From Sulfurospirillum sp. (GTDB lineage: Bacteria > Campylobacterota > Campylobacteria > Campylobacterales > Arcobacteraceae), in assembly GCA_030491005.1 (NCBI GenBank), contig JAKZMJ010000008.1, positions 1 through 64,000 of the forward strand: a DNA stretch of 64,000 nucleotides, read 5' to 3'. Positions 18,055-28,267 of the stretch are shown here, piece after piece. Position numbers and translations under genes: made by a program. The notes beneath the pieces are model-generated. The model saw nothing but the letters and a program-made list of their open reading frames with translations, had not been told where the DNA came from and did not search any database. Positions within the stretch are counted from its first letter, which is position 1. Each line of letters begins with the position of its first letter.

Positions 18055-19869
18055 ATGTCGAAAAAATACATTGATATAATGGATACCACTTTTAGAGATG
18101 GTTTTCAATCAGTTTTTGGTGGACGTGTGTTAATGGAAGACTTCTTGCCAGCAGTTGAATCTGCAAAAGAAGCTGGAATTAATCACTTTGAATTTGGTGG
18201 GGGTGCAAGGTTTCAATCTTTGTTTTTTTATTTAAAAGAAAATGCTTTTGATATGATGGATAAATTTAGAGACATAGTTGGTTCAGAGGCTAATTTACAA
18301 ACATTAGCACGTGGAATTAATACAGTTATGCTTGATACTGGTTCAAGAGAACTAGTAGATTTACATGCAAAAATGTTTGCTAAGCATGGAACAACAACTA
18401 TTAGGAATTTTGATGCTTTAAATGATGTTCAGAATTTAGAATATTCTGCTCAGTGTATTAAAAAATATGGATTAAAACATGAAGTTGTGGTAACTTTGAT
18501 GGATTTACCACCAGGGTGTGTTGGTGCTCATGATGTTGAGTTTTATGAAAAAACACTAAGAGCTATTTTGGATAAAGGTATTCCTTATGATTCAATTTGT
18601 TTTAAAGATGCATCTGGTACATCTTCTCCACATAAAGTTTATGAAACTATTAAAATGGCTAGAAAGCTTTTAGGTGAAGATACTCATATAAGACTACACA
18701 CTCATGAAACAGCAGGTGTTTCTGTTTCTTCATATTTAGCAGCACTTGATGCAGGGGCAAATGGAATTGATTTAGCTTGTGATCCAGTTTCAGGTGGAAC
18801 TTCACAGCCTGATATATTAACCATGATGCATGCAGTAAAAGGTATGAATTATGACTTAGGTGCTTTGGAAATTGATAAAATTTTAAAACATCAAGAAGTT
18901 TTAAAAGACCAACTAAAAGATTATTTTATTCCACCTGAGGCTACACGTGTTTCTCCACTAATTCCATTCTCACCAATGCCAGGAGGTGCATTAACTGCTA
19001 ATACTCAAATGATGAGAGATAATAACACTTTACATAGATTTCCAGAAGTAATACAAGCTATGAGAGAAGTTGTACAAAAAGGTGGATATGGTACATCTGT
19101 AACACCAGTATCACAATTTTACTGGCAACAAGCATATGCAAATGTTATGTTTGGTCCATGGAAACAAATAGCACCTGGTTATGGAAAAATGGTTCTTGGA
19201 TATTTTGGAAAAACTCCTGTTAGACCTGATGAAGATATTATTGCTTTTGCAAGTAAAAAGTTAAAATTAGAACCAACAAATGAAAACCCTTTAGATATAG
19301 CAGACAGAGATGAGAAAAAAACTATTAAGTACTGGAAGAATAGGTTAATTGATGAAAAAATTGAAACAAGTGAAGAAAATATTTTTATTGCAGCAGCTTG
19401 TGATGAAAAAGGAATTTCATTTTTAAAAGGTGAAAGTCCACTTAATATTAGAAAAAATAATCAAAATGATACATTGTGTGAAGATAATATAGATTGTAAA
19501 TTAGGAGAAAATAAAGGTATGAATAATTCAAGTGGAAATTATACAGTAATTGTAGATGGTCAAAAATTTAATGTAACAGTTGCTAAAGGTGATGTTGATG
19601 TTAAAGTTGTAAATGAAGTAAATGAAAGTTCAAGTAAAACTAGTAATAAAGCAGAAGAAAAAAATGTCTTAGCTACTGTTAGTGGTAATGTTTGGAAACT
19701 TTTAGTTAAAGTTGGCGATAAAGTTGAAAAGGGTCAAGTTGTAGCTATTTTAGAAGCTATGAAAATGGAAATTGATGTTGAGTCTCCTTGTGCTGGAGTA
19801 ATTTCAGAAATTCCTGTTTCACAAAGTGATCCAATTGAAGAAGGTGATACAATTGCTACGATTAGTTAA
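18055..19869 (+). CDS. oadA: Oxaloacetate decarboxylase alpha subunit / PycB-like biotin carboxyltransferase
   Basis: A 604-aa carboxyltransferase. The TIM-barrel domain opens with DIMDTTFRDGFQS and has the metal-binding HTHETAG near 222 and the carboxylated-lysine region SICFKDASGT. A PYC/OADA conserved domain follows, then an acidic linker and a C-terminal biotinyl domain with EAMKMEID near 570. The same architecture serves as pyruvate carboxylase subunit B in related bacteria. Here oadG and oadB flank it and no biotin carboxylase gene is near, which favours the sodium-pumping decarboxylase: oxaloacetate to pyruvate and CO2. Confidence 0.9.
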   Translation: MSKKYIDIMDTTFRDGFQSVFGGRVLMEDFLPAVESAKEAGINHFEFGGGARFQSLFFYLKENAFDMMDKFRDIVGSEANLQTLARGINTVMLDTGSRELVDLHAKMFAKHGTTTIRNFDALNDVQNLEYSAQCIKKYGLKHEVVVTLMDLPPGCVGAHDVEFYEKTLRAILDKGIPYDSICFKDASGTSSPHKVYETIKMARKLLGEDTHIRLHTHETAGVSVSSYLAALDAGANGIDLACDPVSGGTSQPDILTMMHAVKGMNYDLGALEIDKILKHQEVLKDQLKDYFIPPEATRVSPLIPFSPMPGGALTANTQMMRDNNTLHRFPEVIQAMREVVQKGGYGTSVTPVSQFYWQQAYANVMFGPWKQIAPGYGKMVLGYFGKTPVRPDEDIIAFASKKLKLEPTNENPLDIADRDEKKTIKYWKNRLIDEKIETSEENIFIAAACDEKGISFLKGESPLNIRKNNQNDTLCEDNIDCKLGENKGMNNSSGNYTVIVDGQKFNVTVAKGDVDVKVVNEVNESSSKTSNKAEEKNVLATVSGNVWKLLVKVGDKVEKGQVVAILEAMKMEIDVESPCAGVISEIPVSQSDPIEEGDTIATIS

Positions 19870-19902
19870 TAAATTAATTATGACATTTCAGGAGAACATT
19901 AA

Positions 19903-21231
19903 ATGAATAAAAAAATACTTTTTTCAATATTGATTATGCTTTTTGGTATGTTTAGTGTAAATTCTTTTGCTTCAACGAATACGATTGATAAGGCTCCACC
20001 TCTTGAAAATACAAAAAAAGAATATAAATCTAAAACTTTAAATGAATTGTTAAGTTCTTTTTATAAAACAACAGGATTATACGCTTTTATAACTCCAAGA
20101 GATAATATTTTAACATCAGAATCTCACTCTGAAGATGCAAGATTAATGACAGCATTTGAACAAACTACTGGAAGACTTATTATGTTTGCTATTTGTTTAT
20201 TATTGTTTTATCTAGCAATTGCTAAAGGATTTGAACCTTTATTATTGCTACCCATTGCTTTTGGAGGATTATTAGCAAATATTCCCTTAGCTGGAATTGG
20301 TGGAGAAGATGGAATGTTGGGAATTATTTATAATATGGGAATAGCCAATGGTTTCTTTCCTCTTCTTATTTTTATGGGTGTTGGAGCAATGACTGATTTT
20401 ACATCCTTACTTGCTAATCCTAAGGCAGCTATCTTAGGAGCAGCTGCTCAGTTTGGTATTTTTGGATCTTTAATTGGTGCTGTTATGATTGGTTTTGATA
20501 TTCAAACTGCATCAGCAATTTCTATTATTGGTGGTGCTGATGGTCCTACATCTATTTTTATTGCAAATAGACTAGCTCCTGAATTACTTGGAGCAATTGC
20601 CGTTGCTGCTTATTCATATATGGCTTTAGTTCCTGTTATTCAACCTCCTATTATGAAGGCATTAACAACACTTGAAGAGAGAAAAATAAGAATGCCAAAA
20701 TTAAGAAAGGTGCATAAGTTAGAAAATTTGCTTTTACCTATTTTAATTTTATTTTTGTCTATTTTATTTTTACCTGAATCAACACCTTTAATTGGCGCTT
20801 TTGCTATGGGGAACTTCTTTAAACAATCAGGTGTTGTTGAGCGACTTAGTGATACTATGCAAAATTCTTTAATTAATATTGTAACGATATTCTTAGGACT
20901 TGGAGTTGGCTCTAAATTAGCAGCTGATAAGTTTTTAGTATTAGATACATTAGGAATTATGATTATTGGTTTACTAGCATTTTCAGCAGGAACAGCTGCA
21001 GGTGTTCTTATGGCAAAACTTATGAATAAATTAAGTTCAAAAGACAATCAAATCAATCCTTTAATTGGAGCAGCTGGTGTTTCAGCTGTACCAATGTCAG
21101 CACGAGTTGTAAGTAAAGTAGGACAAGAATATGACAAATCAAATGTCTTATTAATGCATGCAATGGGTCCAAATGTTGCTGGTGTTATTGGTTCAGCTGT
21201 TGCAGCTGGTGTACTTTTATCAATATTTTAA
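19903..21231 (+). CDS. oadB: Na+-pumping oxaloacetate decarboxylase beta subunit
   Basis: A 442-aa polytopic membrane protein that couples decarboxylation of carboxybiotin to sodium export. It has the OadB family segments [32 protein letters not shown] and the C-terminal [16 protein letters not shown]. It carries an N-terminal signal-like helix ([19 protein letters not shown]) and a periplasmic stretch of about 60 residues before the first family helix. AGGAG precedes the ATG. The gene follows oadA by 33 bp and precedes pckA by 22 bp. Confidence 0.95.
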   Translation: MNKKILFSILIMLFGMFSVNSFASTNTIDKAPPLENTKKEYKSKTLNELLSSFYKTTGLYAFITPRDNILTSESHSEDARLMTAFEQTTGRLIMFAICLLLFYLAIAKGFEPLLLLPIAFGGLLANIPLAGIGGEDGMLGIIYNMGIANGFFPLLIFMGVGAMTDFTSLLANPKAAILGAAAQFGIFGSLIGAVMIGFDIQTASAISIIGGADGPTSIFIANRLAPELLGAIAVAAYSYMALVPVIQPPIMKALTTLEERKIRMPKLRKVHKLENLLLPILILFLSILFLPESTPLIGAFAMGNFFKQSGVVERLSDTMQNSLINIVTIFLGLGVGSKLAADKFLVLDTLGIMIIGLLAFSAGTAAGVLMAKLMNKLSSKDNQINPLIGAAGVSAVPMSARVVSKVGQEYDKSNVLLMHAMGPNVAGVIGSAVAAGVLLSIF

Positions 21232-21253
21232 ATTAATTAGGAAATAGTAAATT

Positions 21254-22843
21254 ATGTTAGATATTAAAAATTCTTTAAACTTAGAAAATGTAGGTGATAT
21301 ATATAGAAACCTTGATACAGGTTCTTTAATAAAATATGCAGTTAAAAATGAAAAAGCAAAAGTTTCTTCAACTGGTGCTTTGATGATTGATACAGGTATT
21401 TTTACAGGTAGAAGTCCTAAGGATAAATTTTTTGTAAATCAAGATCCTTCAAATAAATTTATAGCATGGGGTGATATAAATAGAAAAGTTTCAAAACAAG
21501 TTTATGAAGATTTGTTTAAAATAACACAAAAACAATTAAGTAATAAAAATCTTTTTGTTACAGATGTTTATTGTGGAGCTAGCTTGGACAGTAGAAGATC
21601 CATAAGATTTATAACTGAAGTTGCGTGGCAGGCACATTTTGTAAAAAATATGTTTATTTTGCCTAAAACACAAAAAGAACTAGATGAATTTGTTCCTGAT
21701 TTTACTATATATAATGCTTGTAAGACTGTTGATATGGCTTATGCAAGTCATAAACTACATTCTGAAGTTTATGTAGTATTTAATATTGAAGAAAACACTG
21801 CGATTATTGGTGGTACTTGGTATGCTGGTGAGATGAAAAAAGGTGTTTTTTCTATGATGAATTATTGGCTTCCATTAGAAGGTAAACTAGCCATGCATTG
21901 TTCTGCTAATATTGGAGAAAAAGGTGATACTGCTTTATTTTTTGGATTAAGTGGAACAGGAAAAACAACTCTATCAACAGACCCTAAGAGAAAATTAATT
22001 GGTGATGATGAACACGGTTGGGATGAAGAAGGTATTTTTAATTTTGAAGGTGGTTGTTATGCAAAAGTTATTAATCTTGATAAGAATTCAGAACCTGAAA
22101 TTTTTGATGCTATAAGAGAAGGTGCAATTTTAGAAAATGTTATTGCCGATGAAAATGGAGTTGTCGATTATAAAGATGCTTCAAAAACAGAAAACACAAG
22201 AGTATCTTATCCTTTAGATCATATTCCAAATCATACACCAAATATGAAAGGTGGTCACCCTAATAATATAATATTTTTATGTGCTGATGCTTTTGGTATT
22301 TTACCTCCTGTTGCAAAATTAACAAAACAACAAGCTATGTATTATTTTTTAAGTGGGTATACTGCAAAAGTTGCAGGAACAGAAAGAGGTATTACAGAAC
22401 CAGTTGCTACATTTAGCTCTTGTTTTGGTGAAGCTTTTTTACCATTAAATCCTACAGTGTATGCAAAACTATTAGGTGAAAAGATTGATTTACATAAGGT
22501 AAGTGTTTATCTTGTAAATACTGGTTGGACAGGTGGTCCTTATGGAGTTGGTACAAGAATGAGTATAAAAAACACAAGAGCTTGTATTAATAGTATCTTA
22601 GATGGTTCAATTAATGACTCAAAGTTTGATACATTGCCAATTTTTAATTTAAAAATTCCAAAAACATTAAATAATGTTGAAACAAAAGTTTTAAATCCTA
22701 GAAATACTTGGGAAGATAAAGAATCATATGATGAGATGTCTAAAAAACTTGCAGGTATGTATATTAAAAACTTTTTTAAATATATTACTTTAGAAAGTGA
22801 ATATGACTTTACACCTGCTGGTCCTAGTCTTGAGAATACATAA
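21254..22843 (+). CDS. pckA: Phosphoenolpyruvate carboxykinase (ATP)
   Basis: A 529-aa enzyme converting oxaloacetate and ATP to PEP and CO2 for gluconeogenesis. The P-loop [13 protein letters not shown] is near residue 236, [10 protein letters not shown] near 56 and the metal site [10 protein letters not shown] just after the P-loop; these identify the ATP-dependent form. It ends the oadGAB run, so the operon handles oxaloacetate by two exits: pyruvate plus a sodium gradient, or PEP. The RBS is AGGAAAT. It converges with rimM. Confidence 0.97.
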   Translation: MLDIKNSLNLENVGDIYRNLDTGSLIKYAVKNEKAKVSSTGALMIDTGIFTGRSPKDKFFVNQDPSNKFIAWGDINRKVSKQVYEDLFKITQKQLSNKNLFVTDVYCGASLDSRRSIRFITEVAWQAHFVKNMFILPKTQKELDEFVPDFTIYNACKTVDMAYASHKLHSEVYVVFNIEENTAIIGGTWYAGEMKKGVFSMMNYWLPLEGKLAMHCSANIGEKGDTALFFGLSGTGKTTLSTDPKRKLIGDDEHGWDEEGIFNFEGGCYAKVINLDKNSEPEIFDAIREGAILENVIADENGVVDYKDASKTENTRVSYPLDHIPNHTPNMKGGHPNNIIFLCADAFGILPPVAKLTKQQAMYYFLSGYTAKVAGTERGITEPVATFSSCFGEAFLPLNPTVYAKLLGEKIDLHKVSVYLVNTGWTGGPYGVGTRMSIKNTRACINSILDGSINDSKFDTLPIFNLKIPKTLNNVETKVLNPRNTWEDKESYDEMSKKLAGMYIKNFFKYITLESEYDFTPAGPSLENT

Positions 22844-22847
22844 AGAG

Positions 22848-22886
22848 ATAAACTCATATAAAGATTATAAAATCAAATGAGTTTAT
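22848..22886 (+). terminator. Inverted repeat downstream of pckA
   Basis: ATAAACTCAT and ATGAGTTTAT make a 10-bp stem with a 19-nt loop, 5 bp after the pckA stop. No strong T tract follows. It may be a terminator or RNA-stabilising hairpin. The rest of the 168-bp gap to rimM is AT-rich and shows nothing else. Confidence 0.4.
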
Positions 22887-23011
22887 ATCGTAAAAGTTCA
22901 AAAATAAATAATTTGAATTATAATAAATTACTTCAAATTGTGGAATAAGATAGTAAATTTAATACAAGTTAAGATTTAGCTATAATTATATTTACTTCTT
23001 GTGATATTATA

Positions 23012-23542
23012 TTATGAATTATATAAAATATCTAAACAATTATTAGTTGTAATATGTTTATTTTTTATATCAACTTGAAGTATATAATCATTCATTACAT
23101 AAGGAATTAAAAAAGTTTTTGGTAAGTTTTTATCTAATAGATCTATGTTGGTTGTAATTTCTAAATAATCATTTAATGGATATCTATGTACTTCTTTTAC
23201 TTTTCCCAAAATCATATTATTTTCAACTACAATACAATTAGCAATATCAAACCAAAAAAATTGATCTTTGTTTAAAGTACAATTATCTTTTGTATTTTGT
23301 GCATCCACATATAATTCTTGATTAATTAATATTTTAGATTGATTTATATCATCATAATTATCAAATAAAACTGATTGTTGAGTTTTGTTGAATTCTTTTA
23401 TACTCAATAAAATATTTTTATTGGTGATAAATGTAGAGCCTTTTTTAAATTGTTCAGGAAAATCAGAAGATATATGAAGTTTTAAGTGACCTTTTAAACC
23501 AATGGATTTACCTATTTTTGCTACAAAAATTTCTTTCTTCAT
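23012..23542 (-). CDS. rimM: Ribosome maturation factor RimM
   Basis: A 176-aa protein that assists 30S head assembly. The N-terminal RimM domain begins VAKIGKSIGLKGHLKLH, and a C-terminal PRC-barrel region contains FWFDIANCIVV and the late LIPYVMNDYI segment. It follows khpA and rpsP on the same strand, the conserved order. The usual downstream genes trmD and rplS are not here; instead pckA converges on it. Confidence 0.93.
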   Translation of the reverse strand: MKKEIFVAKIGKSIGLKGHLKLHISSDFPEQFKKGSTFITNKNILLSIKEFNKTQQSVLFDNYDDINQSKILINQELYVDAQNTKDNCTLNKDQFFWFDIANCIVVENNMILGKVKEVHRYPLNDYLEITTNIDLLDKNLPKTFLIPYVMNDYILQVDIKNKHITTNNCLDILYNS

Positions 23543-23552
23543 AAGCTTCTTC

Positions 23553-23792
23553 TTAATGTGCTATAACTTGTATTCTATAAGATACTCCATCTTTAGCCTT
23601 ACAAGCATTTACCATTGTTTTTAAAGCATTAATCATATTTCCATTTTTACCTATTAGTTTTCCTACATCATTAGTATTTACTTTAATAATTAATTCCGAA
23701 AATGTATCATTAATACTATTTAATGATACATCAACTTCATTAGGAAAATCTACAATAAGTTTTGCATAATTTTCAATGAATTGTATAACCAT
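23553..23792 (-). CDS. khpA: KH-domain RNA-binding protein KhpA
   Basis: A 79-aa protein that is a single KH domain, with the signature loop GKLIGKNGNMINALKTMV near residue 43. KhpA-type proteins bind RNA, often with a Jag/KhpB partner, and are typically encoded between rpsP and rimM, as here (6 bp after rpsP, 10 bp before rimM). Confidence 0.92.
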   Translation of the reverse strand: MVIQFIENYAKLIVDFPNEVDVSLNSINDTFSELIIKVNTNDVGKLIGKNGNMINALKTMVNACKAKDGVSYRIQVIAH

Positions 23793-23798
23793 TTTAAT

Positions 23799-24032
23799 TT
23801 ATGAAATTAACTTTGCTAATTTTTGAACTTTTTCACTAGGTTTTGCCCCAACGCTAAGCCAATAATTATATCTTTCTTGATCAAGTTTTATAACTTTTTC
23901 TTTTAGTATTGGATTAAAATATCCAATAGATTCTATCCATCCTGAATCTCTTCTTTTTCTTGAGTCAGTTACAACTATTCTATAAAATGGCTTTTTATTT
24001 CTACCCATTCTCGTTAATCTAATTACTGTCAT
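23799..24032 (-). CDS. rpsP: 30S ribosomal protein S16
   Basis: A 77-aa ribosomal protein. The N-terminus [20 protein letters not shown] and the following [14 protein letters not shown] are the S16 signature, and the length fits. It lies between ffh and khpA in the usual order, with AAAGGGAAAT before the start. Confidence 0.97.
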   Translation of the reverse strand: MTVIRLTRMGRNKKPFYRIVVTDSRKRRDSGWIESIGYFNPILKEKVIKLDQERYNYWLSVGAKPSEKVQKLAKLIS

Positions 24033-24115
24033 TATTTCCCTTTTATTGTTTTTAGTACTAAATTATAAACTTTTAATAAAGTTCATAATTTAATAATAAA
24101 TATTATATTAAAATA

Positions 24116-25483
24116 TCATCTAGGTATATTTGGATTAAATCCTGCATTACCTCCACCTTGAAGTTGAGACATCATATTAGTTAATCCTTTCATTCCACCT
24201 TTTCCTGATAGTTTTTTTGCCATTTTTGATGCACTTTTAAATTGTTTTAAAATTTTATTAATTTGCATATCAGAAAGTCCAGAACCTTTTGCTATTCTTT
24301 GTTTCCTACTTAAGTTTAACAAAGATGGACTTTTCCTTTCTTTTAATGTCATAGAACCTATTAAGGCTTTTATTCTTTTAATTTCATCAGAATTTTCAAA
24401 ATCCATATCTTTTAATTGTCCTGTCATTTGAGATAAACCAGGTATCATACCAATAATAGATTTCATCGAACCTAATTTACTCATCATAGAAAGTTGTTCT
24501 AAGAAATCATTAAAATCAAATTCACCTTTTCTAATCTTTTTACTTACTTCTTTAGCTTTCTTTTCATCAATTATAGCCGATGTTTTTTCAGCAAGTCCTT
24601 CAATATCTCCAGCCCCTAATAATCTTGAAACAATTCTATCAGGAATAAAGACTTCAAAATCTGGCATTTTTTCACCATTTCCAATAAATCGCAAAGGAAC
24701 ACCAACTTGATCTGCAAGGGAAATCGCAACTCCACCTTTTGTATCACCATCATATTTAGATAGTATCACACCATCAATTCCTATTTTATCTTTAAAGGTA
24801 CTAGCAGTTCTTGTAGCATCATGCCCTGTTAAAGAATCAGCTACATAAAAAATTTCATCTGGTTTTATTGTTTGTTTTATTTTAGCAAGTTCGCTCATTA
24901 ACTCATTATCAATTGCCAAGCGTCCTGCTGTATCAATTAATACTACATCATATAATTCTTCTTGTGCTTTTCTTTGACCATCTAATGCTACTTTTATAGG
25001 ATCACTTGTATTATCATCAAAATATAAATCAACTTCAATTTGTGAACAGATTTGTTTTAACTGCTCAACTGCTGCTAGTCTTTGTAAATCTGAAGCAACT
25101 ATTAAAACTTTCTTTTTTCTAGTTTTTAAATAATTTGCTAGTTTTCCAGTTGTTGTTGTTTTTCCAGAACCTTGTAAACCAGTCATGAGTATAGTTGTAG
25201 GTGGTTTATTTGAAAAAATAAAACCTTGATTACCACTTGTTGTTAATATATTAGTTAATTGATTTTTTAAAGCTCTTAAAAAGCTATCTTGTCCTATTCC
25301 ATTTTGTTTAGTTTCTAGTTCAATTTCATTAATAAGGTTTTTTGTAGTTTTATGATGAACATCAGCTTTTAGAAAAGATTTCTTTAATTCAGTTAATGCT
25401 TTTTTTAAAGACACGATATCATCTTTATGTCTAATTTTATTTACTGCATTTTTAATTGAACCTGTAATTACATCAAACAACAA
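24116..25483 (-). CDS. ffh: Signal recognition particle protein Ffh
   Basis: A 455-aa SRP54 GTPase that, with 4.5S RNA, targets membrane proteins to FtsY. The N helical bundle (1-90) is followed by the G domain with GLQGSGKTTTTGKLA, DTAGRLAID and SKYDGDTKGG, and a methionine-rich M domain (about 300-430) with RIAKGSG for RNA binding. The C-terminal tail is GGMKGL and glycine-rich. It precedes rpsP by 83 bp. No SRP RNA gene is seen nearby. Confidence 0.97.
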   Translation of the reverse strand: MLFDVITGSIKNAVNKIRHKDDIVSLKKALTELKKSFLKADVHHKTTKNLINEIELETKQNGIGQDSFLRALKNQLTNILTTSGNQGFIFSNKPPTTILMTGLQGSGKTTTTGKLANYLKTRKKKVLIVASDLQRLAAVEQLKQICSQIEVDLYFDDNTSDPIKVALDGQRKAQEELYDVVLIDTAGRLAIDNELMSELAKIKQTIKPDEIFYVADSLTGHDATRTASTFKDKIGIDGVILSKYDGDTKGGVAISLADQVGVPLRFIGNGEKMPDFEVFIPDRIVSRLLGAGDIEGLAEKTSAIIDEKKAKEVSKKIRKGEFDFNDFLEQLSMMSKLGSMKSIIGMIPGLSQMTGQLKDMDFENSDEIKRIKALIGSMTLKERKSPSLLNLSRKQRIAKGSGLSDMQINKILKQFKSASKMAKKLSGKGGMKGLTNMMSQLQGGGNAGFNPNIPR

Positions 25484-25660
25484 TAAAACCTTTTAATTTA
25501 ATTTTAGAGATTATATATAAATTATTCTTTATTTTACTTTAAACAATGTATATATTAAGTAGTATTTAAGCAAAAAATTAAATATCTTTTATGTTTTATT
25601 TAAGAGAAGTACCATTTAAAGCACTTTTTAAATTAAAATTATAGTTTCTAAACTTAAATT

Positions 25661-26410
25661 TTATTTAAACCCAAACACAAAAAATTCCCTAGGTTCTGGT
25701 GCTTCAAAAGTATAATCAAATATTTTTGTCTTTCTTGAATGTAATAATACCCTTGCCACATTACTTACAACTTTACCATATACGCTATCTCCAATAATTG
25801 GCATAGCAATAGAATTTAAATGTACTCTAATTTGATGTGTTCTTCCTGTATCAATTGTTATTTTTATTTTTGATTTATTTCCCTCAACAAACATAGGATA
25901 GATTCTTGTTGTAGCAGGTTTACCTTTTTTGGCACTTATTTTTGATTTAGCATTTGAATTGTTTCTTACAGTTAAAATAGCTGTATCAACGATTTGCTCT
26001 TCTATTACTTTTCCATCAACAATTGCAATATATTCTTTATACACTCTATTTGCTTTAAACTCATTTATAGCTTTTTGTTGAAAATCTTCATTTTTTGCAA
26101 AAAGAATAACCCCACTAGTTTCTTTATCAAGTCTATTTAATAATATATAATTTGGAAATTTTTTTATTAAATCATCACTTGTAAGAAAAGCTGGTTTATT
26201 AAGTGCTAATATATCATTGTCTTGAAAAATTACTTTAATACTATCTAGTTTTTTAATAGTAAAAATTACTTCACTACTAATTTCGCCACGTGCAATTAAT
26301 ACTTTTTTACCATCAGCTTTAACTAAGCCCTTATCTATTAAATCTTTTGCTTTAGAATTAGAAATTCCTTCTTGCTTGGCTAATACTTTATACGCTTTAT
26401 CATAACTCAT
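25661..26410 (-). CDS. RluA-family 23S rRNA pseudouridine synthase
   Basis: A 249-aa enzyme. A short S4-like N-terminal region (about 1-60, YDKAYKVLAKQEGISNSKAK) precedes the pseudouridine synthase domain. The catalytic motif LLNRLDKETSGVILFAKN, with the active aspartate, is near residue 95, and GRTHQIRVHL near 190. The target uridine cannot be assigned from sequence. Its start overlaps the end of waaA by 11 bp, so it is in the waaA operon. Confidence 0.9.
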   Translation of the reverse strand: MSYDKAYKVLAKQEGISNSKAKDLIDKGLVKADGKKVLIARGEISSEVIFTIKKLDSIKVIFQDNDILALNKPAFLTSDDLIKKFPNYILLNRLDKETSGVILFAKNEDFQQKAINEFKANRVYKEYIAIVDGKVIEEQIVDTAILTVRNNSNAKSKISAKKGKPATTRIYPMFVEGNKSKIKITIDTGRTHQIRVHLNSIAMPIIGDSVYGKVVSNVARVLLHSRKTKIFDYTFEAPEPREFFVFGFK

Positions 26411-27545
26411 TTAATTCCTTTATAATTACAGATATATCACCTATTTTTTGTAATGAAGATTTTTTTAACTTTTCTACATTATCTAAAGTTTCTTTCAAAT
26501 CTTCACTTTTTACTATATAAAAATCATTAATTGCCTCAAATAAAGCTTTTTGATTAAATATATGTTCACCACTAATTAAAGTACATCCAAAATATGCTAC
26601 TTCCACAGGATTATGTCCTCCTATATTTTCAAATGACCCACCTAATATAACAGCATCACTAATGCAATATATATTAAGCAATTCTCCCATTTTATCAACT
26701 AAAACTATATCACTATCAAAATTTTGTTTTTGTGAAAACTTATGATAAGAAAGTTTATTTTTTTTAGAAAAGTTTTTTAAAAGTAAATCAACTCTATCAA
26801 ATCTTTCTGGATGTCTTGGAACAAAAATTAATTTACCTAATTTTTGATTATATGCTTGTAAAATCAACTCTTCTTCTTTTTCATGCGTACTAGCAGCTGT
26901 TAGTACAAAGGTACTTGGTTTTTCATATTGTTTTGATATTTTAGGTAATTGTGCTAATTTTATATTTCCAATAACTTCTATATTTGTAGCACCTAGTTCT
27001 TCTAACCTTTGCTTATCAATTTTGCTTTGAGCAAATATTCTGTCAATATTTTTAAATATTTTTTTATAAAACCAAGAAAATCGTTTGTATGACTTATATG
27101 ATTTATCAGATATTCTAGCATTAATTAAAAAAGTTTTAATATTTTGACGCTTAGCAAATAAAAAAAGCATATACCAAAGTTCAGCTTCCATAACTACTAA
27201 TGCTTTTTGTTTTGTAATCCAAAATGGCAAAAATATCTCATAAGGTAAATATCTACTATTTGAAGTGATTTTTTTTGCTTCTTCATATCCTGTATTTGTT
27301 ACAACACTTAAATTAACTTCTTGCTTTAATTTATCTATAATTACTTTTAAAGCTTTTGTTTCACCCATAGAACAAGAATGAAACCAAATAGAATTACTCT
27401 TAAATTTTTTATTATTTTTTAAAAAAAATCTTGCTGGTATTGCTTCTTTATATTTTAATTTTCTTGATTTAAAAAATAAAAAAGGTAAAAATATAAGATA
27501 TAAAAATAATGCAAGAATATAATATAAAATACTAAAGAGGGACAA
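26400..27545 (-). CDS. waaA: 3-deoxy-D-manno-octulosonic acid transferase
   Basis: A 381-aa inner-membrane glycosyltransferase that adds Kdo to lipid A precursor. It has an N-terminal membrane anchor (ILYYILALFLYLIFLPFLFF), the WFHSCSMGETKA motif of the GT30 family near residue 53, EAELWYMLF, and a late GGSFENIGGHNPVE nucleotide-sugar site. The start is a TTG at 27545 with a strong GAGGAG six bases upstream; no nearby ATG fits. It uses the CMP-Kdo made by KdsB, encoded earlier. Confidence 0.94.
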   Translation of the reverse strand: MSLFSILYYILALFLYLIFLPFLFFKSRKLKYKEAIPARFFLKNNKKFKSNSIWFHSCSMGETKALKVIIDKLKQEVNLSVVTNTGYEEAKKITSNSRYLPYEIFLPFWITKQKALVVMEAELWYMLFLFAKRQNIKTFLINARISDKSYKSYKRFSWFYKKIFKNIDRIFAQSKIDKQRLEELGATNIEVIGNIKLAQLPKISKQYEKPSTFVLTAASTHEKEEELILQAYNQKLGKLIFVPRHPERFDRVDLLLKNFSKKNKLSYHKFSQKQNFDSDIVLVDKMGELLNIYCISDAVILGGSFENIGGHNPVEVAYFGCTLISGEHIFNQKALFEAINDFYIVKSEDLKETLDNVEKLKKSSLQKIGDISVIIKELNEL

Positions 27546-27547
27546 TA

Positions 27548-28267
27548 TTACTCCTCTTTAGTTTCAACTTCTTTATATAAAATTCGTCCACAATGAGAAC
27601 AATTTACAATTTCATCAGCTTTGATAACTTCAGCATAACTTTTATCACTAATTTTCATATAACAACCATAGCATGCTTGATCAATAACAGGAACAACAGA
27701 TGTATCTTTTGCCCATCTTCGTATTTTTTCATAAAATACTAAAAGTTTATTATCAAATTTTTCTAACAATAAGCCTCTACTCTCAGAAACTTTATTTCTT
27801 AATGATTTTATTTTTCCAATTTCTTTATCAACTGTAGCTTTAGTTTCTTTTATATTCTCTTCTTCTTTATTTAATTTTTCTTCAAACTCTTCTAATTCAC
27901 CCTGCTTTAAATTCATAAGCTTATCTAATCTAATAAGTTCCTCATTCACAAATGAAATCTGCTCTTTTGCTATTTCATCTTCTAACTGTAAGGCTTTTAA
28001 TTCTTTTTCTGTTTTAATTGCACCTTGTTTTTTAGATATTCCATCTAATTTGGTTTTCAATTCACCTAAATGAATATTGTTTTTTGACTTTTTTGATCTT
28101 ACATCCTCAATAAAATTGGATGCGTCATCAAAAGACTTTTTAAGCTTTAAAGCTTTATTTTCAAATTCAGATAATTTTTCTTCTTCTTTTTGTATTTCTG
28201 GTTCAAACATACTTATTTGTTTATCATATTTTGATAACTTTACTAAACCTTCTAAATGCTTATTCAA
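27548..28267 (-). CDS. Zinc-ribbon coiled-coil protein (C4-type, CdsZ/DUF164-like)
   Basis: A 239-aa protein with a long coiled coil (about 20-175, Lys/Glu-rich) and a C-terminal zinc ribbon, CYGCYMKI and CSHCGRIL, near 198-230. This build is that of the zf-RING_7/DUF164 family; some members are reported to act in translation or flagellar regulation, but the role here is not established. A TTG start at 28267 has GGAG six bases upstream and overlaps the nif3-like gene by 8 bp. Confidence 0.88.
   Translation of the reverse strand: MNKHLEGLVKLSKYDKQISMFEPEIQKEEEKLSEFENKALKLKKSFDDASNFIEDVRSKKSKNNIHLGELKTKLDGISKKQGAIKTEKELKALQLEDEIAKEQISFVNEELIRLDKLMNLKQGELEEFEEKLNKEEENIKETKATVDKEIGKIKSLRNKVSESRGLLLEKFDNKLLVFYEKIRRWAKDTSVVPVIDQACYGCYMKISDKSYAEVIKADEIVNCSHCGRILYKEVETKEE

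Noticed and set aside
20640-21047. A 135-aa minus-strand reading frame inside oadB
   Set aside because: Shadow of the OadB coding frame; no ribosome site or domain.
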